Positions 7,286 through 16,276 of a stretch of DNA of 64,000 bases are shown in pieces (positions within the stretch are counted from its first letter, which is position 1; each line of letters opens with the position of its first letter). Under the pieces are notes generated by a model, which had not been told where the DNA came from, made no database searches, and saw only the letters and a program-made list of their open reading frames with translations. The stretch spans positions 1 through 64,000 of the forward strand of contig NZ_BMIF01000006.1 of the NCBI RefSeq assembly GCF_014641695.1, given 5' to 3'. The stretch comes from Nitratireductor aestuarii. Its GTDB lineage: Bacteria > Pseudomonadota > Alphaproteobacteria > Rhizobiales > Rhizobiaceae. The position numbers were made by a program, and so were the translations under genes.

Positions 7286-8803
7286 TCACTGATGTTCGGG
7301 AGTGCGTTCCTCGGTGTACTCACCGGCCACCAGAAGGCGGCGCAGCAGTTTTCCGACGGGAGATTTCGGGATCTCTTCGACGAAGACGAAGCGGCGGGGA
7401 CGGCGGAAGTTGGCGAGGCCGGAATCGCGACAATGGCGGTCGAGATCCTCGGCAGTGACGGATCCGCGCCGCTTCACGAAGGCGACGACGATCTTGCCCC
7501 AACGCTCATCTGGAAGGCCAACGACAGCGACCTCTGCGACGCCCTCGTGCAGTGACAGGCAGCTTTCCACCTCGACTGGCGAAACATTCTCGCCGCCGGT
7601 GATGATCATGTCGTCGGCTCGCCCGGTGACGAAGAGATCACCGTCCCTGTCGACAAAGCCAGTGTCGCCGGTGAAGTACCAGCCGTTATGAATTGATTTG
7701 GCATCTGCGTCAGGTCGCTTCCAATAACCCTCGAATGCCTCATCGCTCTTCATCAGCGCGATGATCTCGCCTTCCTCACCGATGGCCGCCAGCTCATCCG
7801 GGTTGCGACTGCCGAGCTTGACGACGCGGATTGTCTGGTTGATGCCCGCCCGGCCGGCAGAACCCGGCTTCGAGGCGGCCTTCTGCTCGATCGTGAAAGT
7901 GTAGATTTCCGACGAGCCATAATGGTTGACGAAGAGCTCGGGCCGGAAGGTCTGGTCCAGACGATGCAGCAGCCCGTCGGTCATCGAGGCGCCGGCATAG
8001 CCAAGCTTGGTAACGGAGGCGACGCGTTCTGCCGCAAACCTCTCGTGATGTAGGAGGTCGTGGTAGAGCGTTGGCACCAGATAAAGATTGGTGATCTTCT
8101 CCTGCTCAATCAGGTCAAGCGCCCTTGCCGCATCGAAGCGCGGCAGGCAGATGAAGGCACCACCGATGAGCGAGGAGGCGATCAGCGAACGAACGCCCAT
8201 CGTATGGTAGAGCGGCATGACGCCCAACGTGCGTTCGCCATGCCGGTAGAGGTTCTGCGCGACATGGGCGACAGCGCCGGCCCGTTCGGCCCGATGCCGG
8301 CGGGGCACCCCCTTTGGCTTTGAGGTGGTTCCGGACGTGTAGAGCATCAGCGACCAGTCGGCAGCGTCGGCGGCAGGCGTCGCTTCGGGAGCGCAGCCTT
8401 CCATGAAATCGGCAAGCGCGTGAGCGGAGAATTGCGGCAGATTTTGCGCCCGCCGCGACTGGCGCACGGCCTCCTGCGACGAGACTTCATAGAACACGGC
8501 CCTGGCGCCTGAATCCTCGAGGGCAAAGTCGATTTCGTCCGCCTTCGCGCGCCAGTTGAGCGGCGTAACGATCAGGCCGAGAAACTGGCAGGCCCAGTGC
8601 AGGGACGCATTCTCCCACCGGTTCTGCATTACCGTGAGCACATGGTCACCGTGCTTCAGGCCGATCGTGCCGAGAGCTGCGGCAAGTGCCGAGACCTTGC
8701 CATACCATTGGCGATAGCTGAGCCGGATGTCGCCATCGACGATGGCGAGCGCATCCGGGTCGCGCTCGACACTCGCGATGAAGCTCGTTCCAAGATCAAG
8801 CAT
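7286..8803 (-). CDS. hmfD: Acyl/aryl-CoA synthetase (AMP-forming), probable 2-furoyl-CoA synthetase
   Basis: A 505-residue ANL-superfamily ligase that adenylates a carboxylate and transfers it to CoA. The P-loop-like motif YTSGTTSKPKGVP (about 153-165), the NHYGSSEIYTF motif, the WYFTGDTG hinge region and the C-terminal catalytic Lys in KSPVGKLLRR are all present. Length and motifs resemble 4-chlorobenzoate/benzoate-type ligases, the group to which 2-furoyl-CoA synthetase belongs. It overlaps the preceding ferredoxin-like subunit gene by eight bases. With the downstream molybdenum hydroxylase subunits and hydrolase this gives the full hmfABCDE set; an aryl-CoA ligase with another heteroaromatic acid is the main alternative. 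Confidence 0.8.
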   Translation of the reverse strand: MLDLGTSFIASVERDPDALAIVDGDIRLSYRQWYGKVSALAAALGTIGLKHGDHVLTVMQNRWENASLHWACQFLGLIVTPLNWRAKADEIDFALEDSGARAVFYEVSSQEAVRQSRRAQNLPQFSAHALADFMEGCAPEATPAADAADWSLMLYTSGTTSKPKGVPRRHRAERAGAVAHVAQNLYRHGERTLGVMPLYHTMGVRSLIASSLIGGAFICLPRFDAARALDLIEQEKITNLYLVPTLYHDLLHHERFAAERVASVTKLGYAGASMTDGLLHRLDQTFRPELFVNHYGSSEIYTFTIEQKAASKPGSAGRAGINQTIRVVKLGSRNPDELAAIGEEGEIIALMKSDEAFEGYWKRPDADAKSIHNGWYFTGDTGFVDRDGDLFVTGRADDMIITGGENVSPVEVESCLSLHEGVAEVAVVGLPDERWGKIVVAFVKRRGSVTAEDLDRHCRDSGLANFRRPRRFVFVEEIPKSPVGKLLRRLLVAGEYTEERTPEHQ

Positions 8804-9308
8804 TCGTTTTCTCCTCCTTCCGTAGTTCGTCCGCTGCGGCGAGTGCCGCCTCGATGATGCTCGCGTAGCCGGTGCACCGGCAGAGATGGCCGGAGAGATG
8901 CTCCCGGATCTCGTCCCGGTCCGCGTCGGGCGTCTCGCGCAACAGGGTGTCGAGCGACATCAGGATGCCGGGCGTGCAGAAGCCGCATTGCAGGCCGTGA
9001 TGGCGACGAAAGGCCGCCTGAAGCGGGGAAAGCTCGGCCGGATTAGGTGACAACGCTTCCACCGTCCGCACGTCACTGCCACGCACCTGCTGGGCAAGCG
9101 TCAGGCACGCGCGAGCCGGCCTTCCGTCGATCTGAACGGTACAGGCCCCGCAGACCCCGTGCTCGCAGCCGACATGCGTGCCGGTGAGCCCAATCTCGTG
9201 ACGAAGCAGGTCCGAGAGCAGCATCCGATTTTCAACCTCGACGCTGACCGCCCTGCCATTCAGGGTGAAGTTTACCGGGTGCCTCCGGGTGGCATTCATG
9301 CGCGGCAT
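8796..9308 (-). CDS. hmfC: 2Fe-2S subunit of molybdenum hydroxylase, probable furoyl-CoA dehydrogenase small subunit
   Basis: A 170-residue iron-sulfur subunit of the xanthine dehydrogenase family. The plant-type ferredoxin cluster ligands are in [11 protein letters not shown] (about 49-59), and the second cluster in the helical domain is held by CGFCTPG and CRCTGY. It moves electrons from the molybdenum site to the FAD subunit. It lies between the FAD and ligase genes with 13- and 8-base overlaps. The subunit letter is assigned by role; lettering differs between published clusters. Confidence 0.82.
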   Translation of the reverse strand: MPRMNATRRHPVNFTLNGRAVSVEVENRMLLSDLLRHEIGLTGTHVGCEHGVCGACTVQIDGRPARACLTLAQQVRGSDVRTVEALSPNPAELSPLQAAFRRHHGLQCGFCTPGILMSLDTLLRETPDADRDEIREHLSGHLCRCTGYASIIEAALAAADELRKEEKTNA

Positions 9309-10123
9309 CGGCTTGCCTCCTTGAGAGTCTCACGGCCAAGGCTGCGGACCAGGTCGCGCCGGTAGCGGGCGCTCGCGTGAAAGTCGTCGCGGGCATTGAG
9401 CGACCAGGCGATATCGTTGATGGCGTCGTCGAACTGGCTGTCATCGAGAGGCGGCAGCGAGAAGACGCGCGGCCGGTCATCGACGCCTGCTATGCCAAGC
9501 CGCAAACCCCTCTCGTCAGCGACGGCGGCACAGGCGACGATGGCGAAATCCCCATGCCGTCGGCCGACCTCACGGAAGGCATAGCCGCTGCCGGGTCGCG
9601 CCCTCGGAAAATGAACGGCTTCGATCATTTCACCCTCGGCGAGGTCTGTGGCCATCATGCCGATAAAGAAGTCGTCCGCCTTGACCCTGCGCTTCTGCTT
9701 GTGGCCGCGCAGGCTTACCCAGCCACCGAGCGTGACCAGAGAGAGCGGCAGTTCCGCACTCGGATCAGCGTGCGCGATGGAGCCGCAGACCGTGCCGCGA
9801 GACCGCGTCTGCACATGTCCGATCCAGGGGAAGACGGCGGCCAGTAGCGGCAGATCCCGCCCAAGGCTTGTCCAGGTTTCCAACTCGGCCTGTCGCACGC
9901 CCGCGCCGACGCTGATCTCGTCGCCAGAAGTCTCGATCCGGCGCAGAGCCTCAAGCCGCATGATGTCCACAAGCAGGGCGGGACGGGCAAGCCGCATGTT
10001 GAGCATCGGGACCAGCGACTGTCCGCCCGCGATCACACGCGCTTCAGGGCCGCCTTGGCTGAGCGCAGCGAGCGCCTCCTCCAGCGTGTCAGGACAGAGA
10101 AAGTCGAAGGATGCAGGTTTCAT
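9296..10123 (-). CDS. hmfB: FAD-binding subunit of molybdenum hydroxylase, probable furoyl-CoA dehydrogenase medium subunit
   Basis: A 275-residue CoxM/CutM-type flavoprotein. The FAD pyrophosphate-binding segments VIAGGQSLVPMLNMRLA (about 36-52) and RSRGTVCGSIAHADPSAE (about 107-124) are clear. It lacks the [4Fe-4S]-binding insertion of 4-hydroxybenzoyl-CoA reductase FAD subunits, which argues for a hydroxylating dehydrogenase that passes electrons outward instead of a ring reductase. Its start overlaps the large-subunit stop by four bases and its stop overlaps the 2Fe-2S subunit gene, so the three subunits are translationally coupled. Confidence 0.83.
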   Translation of the reverse strand: MKPASFDFLCPDTLEEALAALSQGGPEARVIAGGQSLVPMLNMRLARPALLVDIMRLEALRRIETSGDEISVGAGVRQAELETWTSLGRDLPLLAAVFPWIGHVQTRSRGTVCGSIAHADPSAELPLSLVTLGGWVSLRGHKQKRRVKADDFFIGMMATDLAEGEMIEAVHFPRARPGSGYAFREVGRRHGDFAIVACAAVADERGLRLGIAGVDDRPRVFSLPPLDDSQFDDAINDIAWSLNARDDFHASARYRRDLVRSLGRETLKEASRCRA

Positions 10124-13089
10124 CCGCGCCTCCTGAAGGGTGCCATAAGCCGCTGGATCAGGCCATTGGCCAGGCTGGGCGCCCCGCCAGCGTGGCGGGC
10201 AAGCGCCTGGAAGAACTGACCGATCACCACGCGGGCCGCGCCGTCCAAAAGACGCCCTCCGACCGAGGCGACCTTGCCGCCGATTGCCGCCTCATAGCGA
10301 TAGTCGATCCGGGTGCCGTTTGTGGTCTCGGTCAGGGTGACGCGGCCCGTGCCGCGGCCGGAGCCAAGCGCTCCCTCGGTGCCACCCGCTAGCGTCACAG
10401 CCTCGGGTTCGACCATGTCGCTGAGGCGGATGTCGGCACGGTAGCGACCCTTGACCGGGCCTATGCCAAGCGTGACCTCGGCGCGGAAATGCGTGTCGGA
10501 AACCTTCCGGACCTCGTGCGCCCCTGGAATGATTGCCTTGAGAGTGTTCGGGTCCAGCAACATCGCCCAGACGGCTTCGCGCGTGGCGGAAACCTCCGCC
10601 GAGCCGGAACCGGTCAGCATCCGCTCGCCGGAAGCGCCGGTGGCAGCCGGTTTCGCGTCCAGCGGTTTCGAGGGCGGGCGTTCTTCGCCATGGCGCCACC
10701 CAGTGATCCGGCTCGGCGACAGCGGCAATTGGACGTCTTCGATGCCGAGGGCATCAGCGACGGCATTGGCGATGCAGACCGGAGTCGACATGCAATTGCC
10801 CTCGCCCACCCCCTTGGCGCCGAGCGGCGTGAAGGGCGACGGCGTCTCATGATGAAGGACCAGCGGCTCCGGCGTCTCCATGACGGTCGGGATCAGGTAG
10901 TCTGCGAGCGTGCCGGTCAGGAAGCTGCCGTCGCCGCCATAGGCATATTCCTCGTAGAGCGCCGCGCCGACCGCCTGGGCGAACCCGCCGCGCACCTGAC
11001 CCTCGACCATGCCAGGGTGCAGGATGCGACCGCAGTCATGCATCGTCACATAGTGGTCGATCCGCACCTGCCCTGTCGTTCGGTCGATCTCGACGCCGCA
11101 GATGTCGAAGATGAAGCCATGGCAAAGCGACGAATTGATCCCGTCCGTTGCCGTCGGCGCCTCCAGTTGCTCCGGCGTCCAGAAAACCGTCTCGTGGATT
11201 GTCTGGTCCGTTCCATCTGGCAGGGTGCCAGGCGCCCAATGGCTTGACGCAGCCACACGTGCGAAGGAAAGGGCATTGTCCGGGTTGTTGCGGTCAAGGA
11301 CTTTGCCGTCCCTGAAGTCCACGTTTTCTGACGTGATATTGAGCTGCGTGGCAGCGATTGCGGCGAGACGTTCCCTGATGCGACCTGCGGCGAGCGACGC
11401 TGCGCCGGCGACCGCAGCGGCAAACCGGCTTGCGTAATTGCCAGAAGCGATAGACCAGGCATCGCGCGACGTGTCGAGTTCGGTATTGACGCGCACCGCC
11501 TCCATGGAGAGGCCCAGCCGCTCGGCAACTACCTGCGCCAGCACGGTGCGATGGCCCTGCCCCTGCGGCACCGATGCGACCTTTACGGTGACGGACCCAA
11601 GTGGATCGATGGCTATTGTCGCAACCGACTGCGCGCCGTTTTTTGGCCCCGCCTTCTTGCGCTCATCCGGCGAAAGAACTGTCGTGATGTAGCCCATGTT
11701 GGAGACGCTGGGCTCCACCACGGCCGCAAAGCCGATGCCGTACAAGCGGCCTTCGGCGCGCGCAATGGCCCTGCGCTGCCGCAGAGTCTCGAGACCACCT
11801 TCCGCACAGGCGCGATCGATTGCCGTCTGGTAATCGCCTGAATCCAGCAGACCACCGGTTGCTGTGCGATAGGGGAAGGCATCGCCCGGCACCAGGTTGC
11901 GGCGGATGACGTCGAGCGGGTCGAGGCGGAGTTCGTCAGCGATTTTATGAACGAGGCGCTCCAGCGCAAAATAGATCTGCGGACCGCCGAAGCCACGGTT
12001 AAGGCCGGTCGGCGTCTTGTTGGTAAGCACGACGCGATTGCGGATGGCGACGTTGCGGATCGCATAGGCGCCGGTCATGTTGCCGTGCATGCGATAGAGG
12101 GTCGCCGGTTCCGGAGCCCGCAGGTGAGCACCGCAATCTTCCAGCTGGTCCCAGTTCAGCGCGGTGATCTGCCCTTCGGGTGTGACGGCTGCTTCCAGCG
12201 TCGTCACACGGTTGGTCGCGGAGACTGATGCGGTCAGGTGCTCAAGGCGATCCTCGATCCATTTGACCGGCCGGCCAGCGACGCGGGCAGCGACCGCAGC
12301 AAGGATAACATAGGGGAACACGCCCTGCTTGATGCCGAAGGAGCCCCCGGAATCGGGGGGCGTACGCAGCCGCATGCGATTGCCGGGAACATTCAGGGCT
12401 CGGGCAATCACGGCATGGATCGAGAACGGCCCCTGAAAATTCGCCGTCACATCATAGGCGTCTTCGGCCGGATCGTATTCTGCGATCACGCCGTAGGTTT
12501 CGATCGGCGTACAGGAGTTGCGCGGATAGGCAATTCGAATGGAGATCCGGTGAGCTGCCGTCGCAAAGGCGGCCTCCGGATCACCGTAGCCAAAGCTGCG
12601 CTCGTTGATGAGGTTAGTGCCGAGAGAGGGATGCAGAACCGGTGCATCGGCGGCAAGTGCCTTTTCAGGGTCTACAACGGCGGTCAGAGTCTCATACTCG
12701 ACCTCGATCAGGTCGAGCGCATCCTCGGCAACATAGCGATTTTCGGCGACGACGAGGGCAACCGGTTCACCGACATAGCGGACCCGGTCGCGAGCGATCG
12801 GCCAGCATTCAACATTGGCCTTGACCCCTACCGTCATGCTGCGGGTGAGCCGCGCGACATCCTCCCCGGTCAGCACGGCGAAGACACCGGGAAGAGCAAG
12901 GGCGGCAGCCGTTGAGATCGCACGAACTTCCGCGTGGGCATGCGGCGAGCGCAGGATTGCCAGATGCGCAGTATCACGTCGGACCGGCAGGTCGTCGATG
13001 TAGCGGCCGCGGCCGGTCAGAAGTCCAGCGTCCTCGATACGTTCCACAGGTCGGCCAATCAGGCCGCCTGCCGCTCCCAAACTCTTCAT
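10120..13089 (-). CDS. hmfA: Molybdopterin large subunit with C-terminal CoxG domain, probable furoyl-CoA dehydrogenase
   Basis: A 989-residue catalytic subunit of the xanthine dehydrogenase family. Residues 1 to about 790 carry the two aldehyde oxidase/xanthine dehydrogenase domains: PPDSGGSFG (about 248), NRGFGGPQ, VPQGQGHRT and the catalytic Glu in GVGEGN (about 761). From about 820 to the end (starting MLTGSGSAEV) there is an SRPBCC/CoxG-like domain, normally a separate membrane-associated subunit needed for maturation of CO dehydrogenase. In the furoate pathway this enzyme hydroxylates 2-furoyl-CoA at C5. The fusion may help cofactor insertion or membrane attachment (inference). First gene of the operon, 90 bases after the AraC gene. 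Confidence 0.82.
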   Translation of the reverse strand: MKSLGAAGGLIGRPVERIEDAGLLTGRGRYIDDLPVRRDTAHLAILRSPHAHAEVRAISTAAALALPGVFAVLTGEDVARLTRSMTVGVKANVECWPIARDRVRYVGEPVALVVAENRYVAEDALDLIEVEYETLTAVVDPEKALAADAPVLHPSLGTNLINERSFGYGDPEAAFATAAHRISIRIAYPRNSCTPIETYGVIAEYDPAEDAYDVTANFQGPFSIHAVIARALNVPGNRMRLRTPPDSGGSFGIKQGVFPYVILAAVAARVAGRPVKWIEDRLEHLTASVSATNRVTTLEAAVTPEGQITALNWDQLEDCGAHLRAPEPATLYRMHGNMTGAYAIRNVAIRNRVVLTNKTPTGLNRGFGGPQIYFALERLVHKIADELRLDPLDVIRRNLVPGDAFPYRTATGGLLDSGDYQTAIDRACAEGGLETLRQRRAIARAEGRLYGIGFAAVVEPSVSNMGYITTVLSPDERKKAGPKNGAQSVATIAIDPLGSVTVKVASVPQGQGHRTVLAQVVAERLGLSMEAVRVNTELDTSRDAWSIASGNYASRFAAAVAGAASLAAGRIRERLAAIAATQLNITSENVDFRDGKVLDRNNPDNALSFARVAASSHWAPGTLPDGTDQTIHETVFWTPEQLEAPTATDGINSSLCHGFIFDICGVEIDRTTGQVRIDHYVTMHDCGRILHPGMVEGQVRGGFAQAVGAALYEEYAYGGDGSFLTGTLADYLIPTVMETPEPLVLHHETPSPFTPLGAKGVGEGNCMSTPVCIANAVADALGIEDVQLPLSPSRITGWRHGEERPPSKPLDAKPAATGASGERMLTGSGSAEVSATREAVWAMLLDPNTLKAIIPGAHEVRKVSDTHFRAEVTLGIGPVKGRYRADIRLSDMVEPEAVTLAGGTEGALGSGRGTGRVTLTETTNGTRIDYRYEAAIGGKVASVGGRLLDGAARVVIGQFFQALARHAGGAPSLANGLIQRLMAPFRRRG

Positions 13090-13178
13090 TCGCTCCTCAC
13101 GCTCCCGTTGGTGTCGGGGTGCCGTAGGGAAAAATGAAGAAAGCGGTGCAGACGGGCGATACCGCTGCGTATCAGACC

Positions 13179-14072
13179 TTACCGAGGAGTCTCATAATCG
13201 CTCGCCGAGAGGCGGCTGACGGTTCGGAAGATGCTTGGCGAGGAGCCGGCATGGTCATGGAAGAAGCGCGAGAAGTGGGCTGGTACGGAAAAGCCGAGAC
13301 GGTCGCCGATTGCCGCGAAGCTCTCCGTACCGTCGGCTACGGCGGTAACCGCCTGTTCCAGCCGCTGAACGTTGAGGAAGACCCGCGGCGTCACGCCCAA
13401 TGAACTCTCGAACAGACGGAAGAAGTGCGCCCGCGACAGACCGATGTCGCTTGCCAGAAGATTGAAATCATCAATTTCCCCTGGTGCCGCCTTTATGCGG
13501 TCGACGGCCTTGCGGATGCGGAAGTCGACGAGAGGACGCGATGCAAGATCGCGGATCGAATTTGGCACCGCTCGCCAGTCGGCGAAGCGCTCTATCACGG
13601 CAACCATGAGTTCGCCGAGCAGCACCTCGTGCATCTGGGTGCTGTTCGGCTCATTCACCAAGGCCTCTGCCAAAATGCGGACGCGCGAGCGAATATCGGG
13701 CGTGATCGAGCCGACATTCGTGGTGAAGAAGTCTGGAGCGTGGCTTGCAGCCCAGTTCGGTCGAAAATCGCCGAGCCATCGCGGCTCTATATAGAGCGCA
13801 AGGATGATCGTTTGCGGCCGTGACGGGTCGTGCGCATAGGCGTGTGACTCCCACGCATTGATCAGCACGGCGCTCTCATCGGTGAGCGGCACAATCCGGT
13901 CACGCACGGAAAACTGCGTGTCTGCGCCCTCAACTTTCAAGAGGACGTGGCAATGCGGGTGTGCGTGGCGCACCAGGGGCCGGTCCATGTCCAGCAGCGC
14001 CACTCTACCGAAGCGGCCACGGGCAATTCGAAGGGCATTCGACATTGCCTGATTATTAGACATTTTGCACAA
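13179..14072 (-). CDS. AraC-family transcriptional regulator
   Basis: A 297-residue regulator with an N-terminal cupin-like sensor (HAHPHCHVLLKVEG and VLINAWESHAYA) and a C-terminal double helix-turn-helix from about 195 (LLASDIGLSRAHFFRLFESSLG, then FAAIGDRLGFSVPAHFSRFFHDHAG). It lies immediately upstream of and codirectional with the molybdenum hydroxylase operon, so it is the obvious candidate to activate it in response to furoate or a CoA ester. The described hmf clusters I know of use LysR-type regulators, so this differs. ATG at 14063 is an alternative start; neither has a strong ribosome-binding site. Confidence 0.82.
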   Translation of the reverse strand: MCKMSNNQAMSNALRIARGRFGRVALLDMDRPLVRHAHPHCHVLLKVEGADTQFSVRDRIVPLTDESAVLINAWESHAYAHDPSRPQTIILALYIEPRWLGDFRPNWAASHAPDFFTTNVGSITPDIRSRVRILAEALVNEPNSTQMHEVLLGELMVAVIERFADWRAVPNSIRDLASRPLVDFRIRKAVDRIKAAPGEIDDFNLLASDIGLSRAHFFRLFESSLGVTPRVFLNVQRLEQAVTAVADGTESFAAIGDRLGFSVPAHFSRFFHDHAGSSPSIFRTVSRLSASDYETPR

Positions 14073-14096
14073 ACTGCAAGCGGGAGGATGGAAGAG

Positions 14097-15050
14097 CTAC
14101 CGAAGCACCACCGCCAGACTGTCCACGGCAGGTGCTGCCTCGATCAGGCCTTGCTCGGCCATGAACGCACCAAATCTTTGATAACGCGCCTGATCCAGTG
14201 CGAAAGGACGCTTTGCGAACCTGGGCAGCGTATCGCGCCAGGCCTGCCGGTTCAGCTCGTCATCCAGATCAGGATAGGCTCCGATGAAAAGCTTCCAGCT
14301 TTCCTCCGGATGGTTGGTGAGATAGATTGCGCCTTGCTCGACACCTTCAAGGAAGCGCTTGAGGCGATCGTCTTCAACCAGTTCCGGACGCGTCACGAAG
14401 ATCAGCTCGTCATAGATCGGCACGCCATGCTCCTCAGGAAAGAAGGCGCGGCCCTCATGTCCGGCGAGCCGCATCTGCGTCAGCTCGAAGTTCCGGAAGC
14501 CTCCGATGGTGGCATCGACCCGACCGCTGATGAGCGACGGGGAGAGCGCGAAATTGACGTTGATCAGCTCGACGCTGTTCTTGTCTACACCGGCATTCTC
14601 CAGCATCCGGCCGAGCATCGCGTCCTCGAAGCCGGAGACCGAAAAACCGATGCGCTTGCCTTCCAGATCCCTGACGCTTGAAATCGGACCATCGGCCAGG
14701 ACCGTCAGCGTGTTCAGCGGCGTCTCGATGAGAGTACCGAAGCGCACGAGCGGCACACCGGCAGCGTGATCCAGATAGAGGTTCGGTTGATAGTGGATGC
14801 CGATCTCTGCCTGTCCGGAGGCGACAGCGCGAGGCACGATCGAAGGGTCGGTCGGCGGTATGAACTCCACCTCCAGGCCGGCCTTTTCGAAGAAACCAAG
14901 TTGCTGCGCGACAATGAGGGGCGCGTGGTCGGGATTGACGAACCACTCCAGCAGTACGGTAAGCTTGTCCTGCGCCAAGGCATTGCCGGTGATCGCTACA
15001 CTCATCAGGATGGAAAGTATTGTGCCACGTATCATGGTTTTTCCGTTCAT
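14097..15050 (-). CDS. thiY: ThiY-like thiamine-precursor (HMP) binding protein
   Basis: A 317-residue periplasmic protein of the NMT1/THI5-like family. A signal peptide ends at NALAQ, then comes the family signature LLEWFVNPDHAPLIVAQ, which in ThiY forms part of the pyrimidine-binding region. It binds formylaminopyrimidine or hydroxymethylpyrimidine for import and salvage into thiamine. The gene overlaps the permease stop by four bases and sits in a unit led by a TPP riboswitch, which supports thiamine-related specificity over a generic sulfonate or nitrate binding protein. Confidence 0.85.
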   Translation of the reverse strand: MNGKTMIRGTILSILMSVAITGNALAQDKLTVLLEWFVNPDHAPLIVAQQLGFFEKAGLEVEFIPPTDPSIVPRAVASGQAEIGIHYQPNLYLDHAAGVPLVRFGTLIETPLNTLTVLADGPISSVRDLEGKRIGFSVSGFEDAMLGRMLENAGVDKNSVELINVNFALSPSLISGRVDATIGGFRNFELTQMRLAGHEGRAFFPEEHGVPIYDELIFVTRPELVEDDRLKRFLEGVEQGAIYLTNHPEESWKLFIGAYPDLDDELNRQAWRDTLPRFAKRPFALDQARYQRFGAFMAEQGLIEAAPAVDSLAVVLR

Positions 15051-15790
15051 GGTCTTGAAGGTGAAAATTCGTTTGTTGTCGACCAGGGAGTGAGCTGCGG
15101 CCCGATCCAGTCGATGGCGCGGCGCAAGGCCAATGTGAGAAGAACGATGATTGCCATCGCCGCGAAAACCGTGTCAGTCTGCATGCGCGCGTTGGCCTGA
15201 ACCATGATGAAGCCGAGGCCCGCTGACGCGCCGACCCATTCCCCAATGACCGCGCCCAGTGGGGCGAGCGGCGCGGCAACCCTCAGACCCGAAACGAGCG
15301 ACGGAATGGCGAGCGGTATGCTGATGTGGGCCAGCATCTGCCAATGCGTGGCCTCGGTTATCGCCACGGCATCAACGATTTCCTGAGGTATGCGGCGCAG
15401 TCCGTCGGCGAAGGCGGACGCCACAGGAAAGAAGATGATCAGCGTCGTCATCACGATCTTGGAGGTCGCGCCAAAACCGAACCACAATACCAGGATCGGT
15501 GCGATCACGAAAACGGGAAATGCCTGCAGTACAAGTACGACTGGCCAGATAAACCTTCCCCACCGGGGTACTGCGGCTATGCTGAGGGCAGTCAGAATAC
15601 CGAGGATCGTTCCAGCCAGCAGCCCCGCAGCTATTTCTTCCAGTGTTACCCATGCATGGCGCAGGAAATAGTCCGGTTGACGCTGGATTGCGGCAAGCAC
15701 GTCCAGTGGAGAAGGCACTATATAGCGCGGCGGATTGAGCAGCCAGATCAGCGACTGCCACAAAGAAATCAGAAACACTAGAATGCGCAT
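15047..15790 (-). CDS. thiX: ThiX-like ABC transporter permease
   Basis: A 247-residue inner-membrane permease of the BPD_transp_1 family with about six membrane helices. The cytoplasmic EAA-like loop that contacts the ATPase is visible in VAITEATHWQMLAHISIPLAIPS written in part as EATHWQMLAHI. It pairs with the ThiY-like binding protein and follows a TPP riboswitch. No ATPase gene (thiZ) is present in this unit, which ends at an AraC regulator, so the ATP-binding subunit must be encoded elsewhere. Confidence 0.83.
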   Translation of the reverse strand: MRILVFLISLWQSLIWLLNPPRYIVPSPLDVLAAIQRQPDYFLRHAWVTLEEIAAGLLAGTILGILTALSIAAVPRWGRFIWPVVLVLQAFPVFVIAPILVLWFGFGATSKIVMTTLIIFFPVASAFADGLRRIPQEIVDAVAITEATHWQMLAHISIPLAIPSLVSGLRVAAPLAPLGAVIGEWVGASAGLGFIMVQANARMQTDTVFAAMAIIVLLTLALRRAIDWIGPQLTPWSTTNEFSPSRP

Positions 15791-15919
15791 GGAAGCAGGC
15801 TAGCTGCTGCGCCGACTAAGTATAAGATAGTTTGAAAACCGCAAGTACATGTCGATCCCCCTGAAGTTCATCATGGAGATCCAGGTTGAGCGAAGAAGAA
15901 TAAGGATGCCGAGATGGCC

Positions 15920-16010
15920 CTTGTTCCGTTCCTACGCCGGTATGACCCGGATCAGGTTCAAGGGTCCGGCTCACCGCCGTCTCAGCACCGTTCGGTGCAC
16001 CCCTCGGAAT
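15920..16010 (-). promoter_or_regulatory. TPP riboswitch upstream of thiXY
   Basis: Read on the minus strand, the conserved thi-box elements appear in order: GAGGGGTGC, GCTGAGACGGCGGTGAG, then ACCCTTGAACCTGATC and CCGGGTCATACCGGCG, followed by a GTAGGAACGG closing strand. It binds thiamine pyrophosphate and should turn thiXY off when thiamine is abundant. About 130 bases separate it from the thiX start, room for an expression platform. Confidence 0.95.
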
Positions 16011-16191
16011 TTCCAGCCACTATAACGGCGAAGTTCTTCCGGTCAAGCCGAATACTGACACTGTCGAAGATTTGCGAGTGATTGTATAGGCCGGGGACAC
16101 ACGAGGATAGTCCAGGAGATGTTTCATGCCCCGGCTGGATAATCCCTCTTGCTTTCCTGATCTGTTTTGACCTACCCTTTCGCTTACACAT

Positions 16192-16276
16192 CCTTTGGGG
16201 TGCCCTTCGGGGCTGAGAGGTGCATTGCACTAACCCATTGAACCTGATCCGGGTCATGCCGGCGGAGGGAAGGGAA
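16192..16276 (+). promoter_or_regulatory. TPP riboswitch upstream of thiDOSGEF
   Basis: Canonical thi-box: GGGGTGCCC, GGGGCTGAGAGGTGCA, ACCCATTGAACCTGATC and CCGGGTCATGCCGGCGGAGGGAAGGG. Downstream, TCCCCTTCCCC near 16310-16321 is complementary to the GGGAAGGG closing strand, so an alternative pairing that occludes or terminates before thiD is likely. Controls the thiamine biosynthetic operon. Confidence 0.96.

Noticed and set aside
5087-13089. 4-hydroxybenzoyl-CoA reductase operon
   Set aside because: The FAD subunit lacks the [4Fe-4S] insertion of those reductases, and a crotonase plus ligase in this order fits furoate better.
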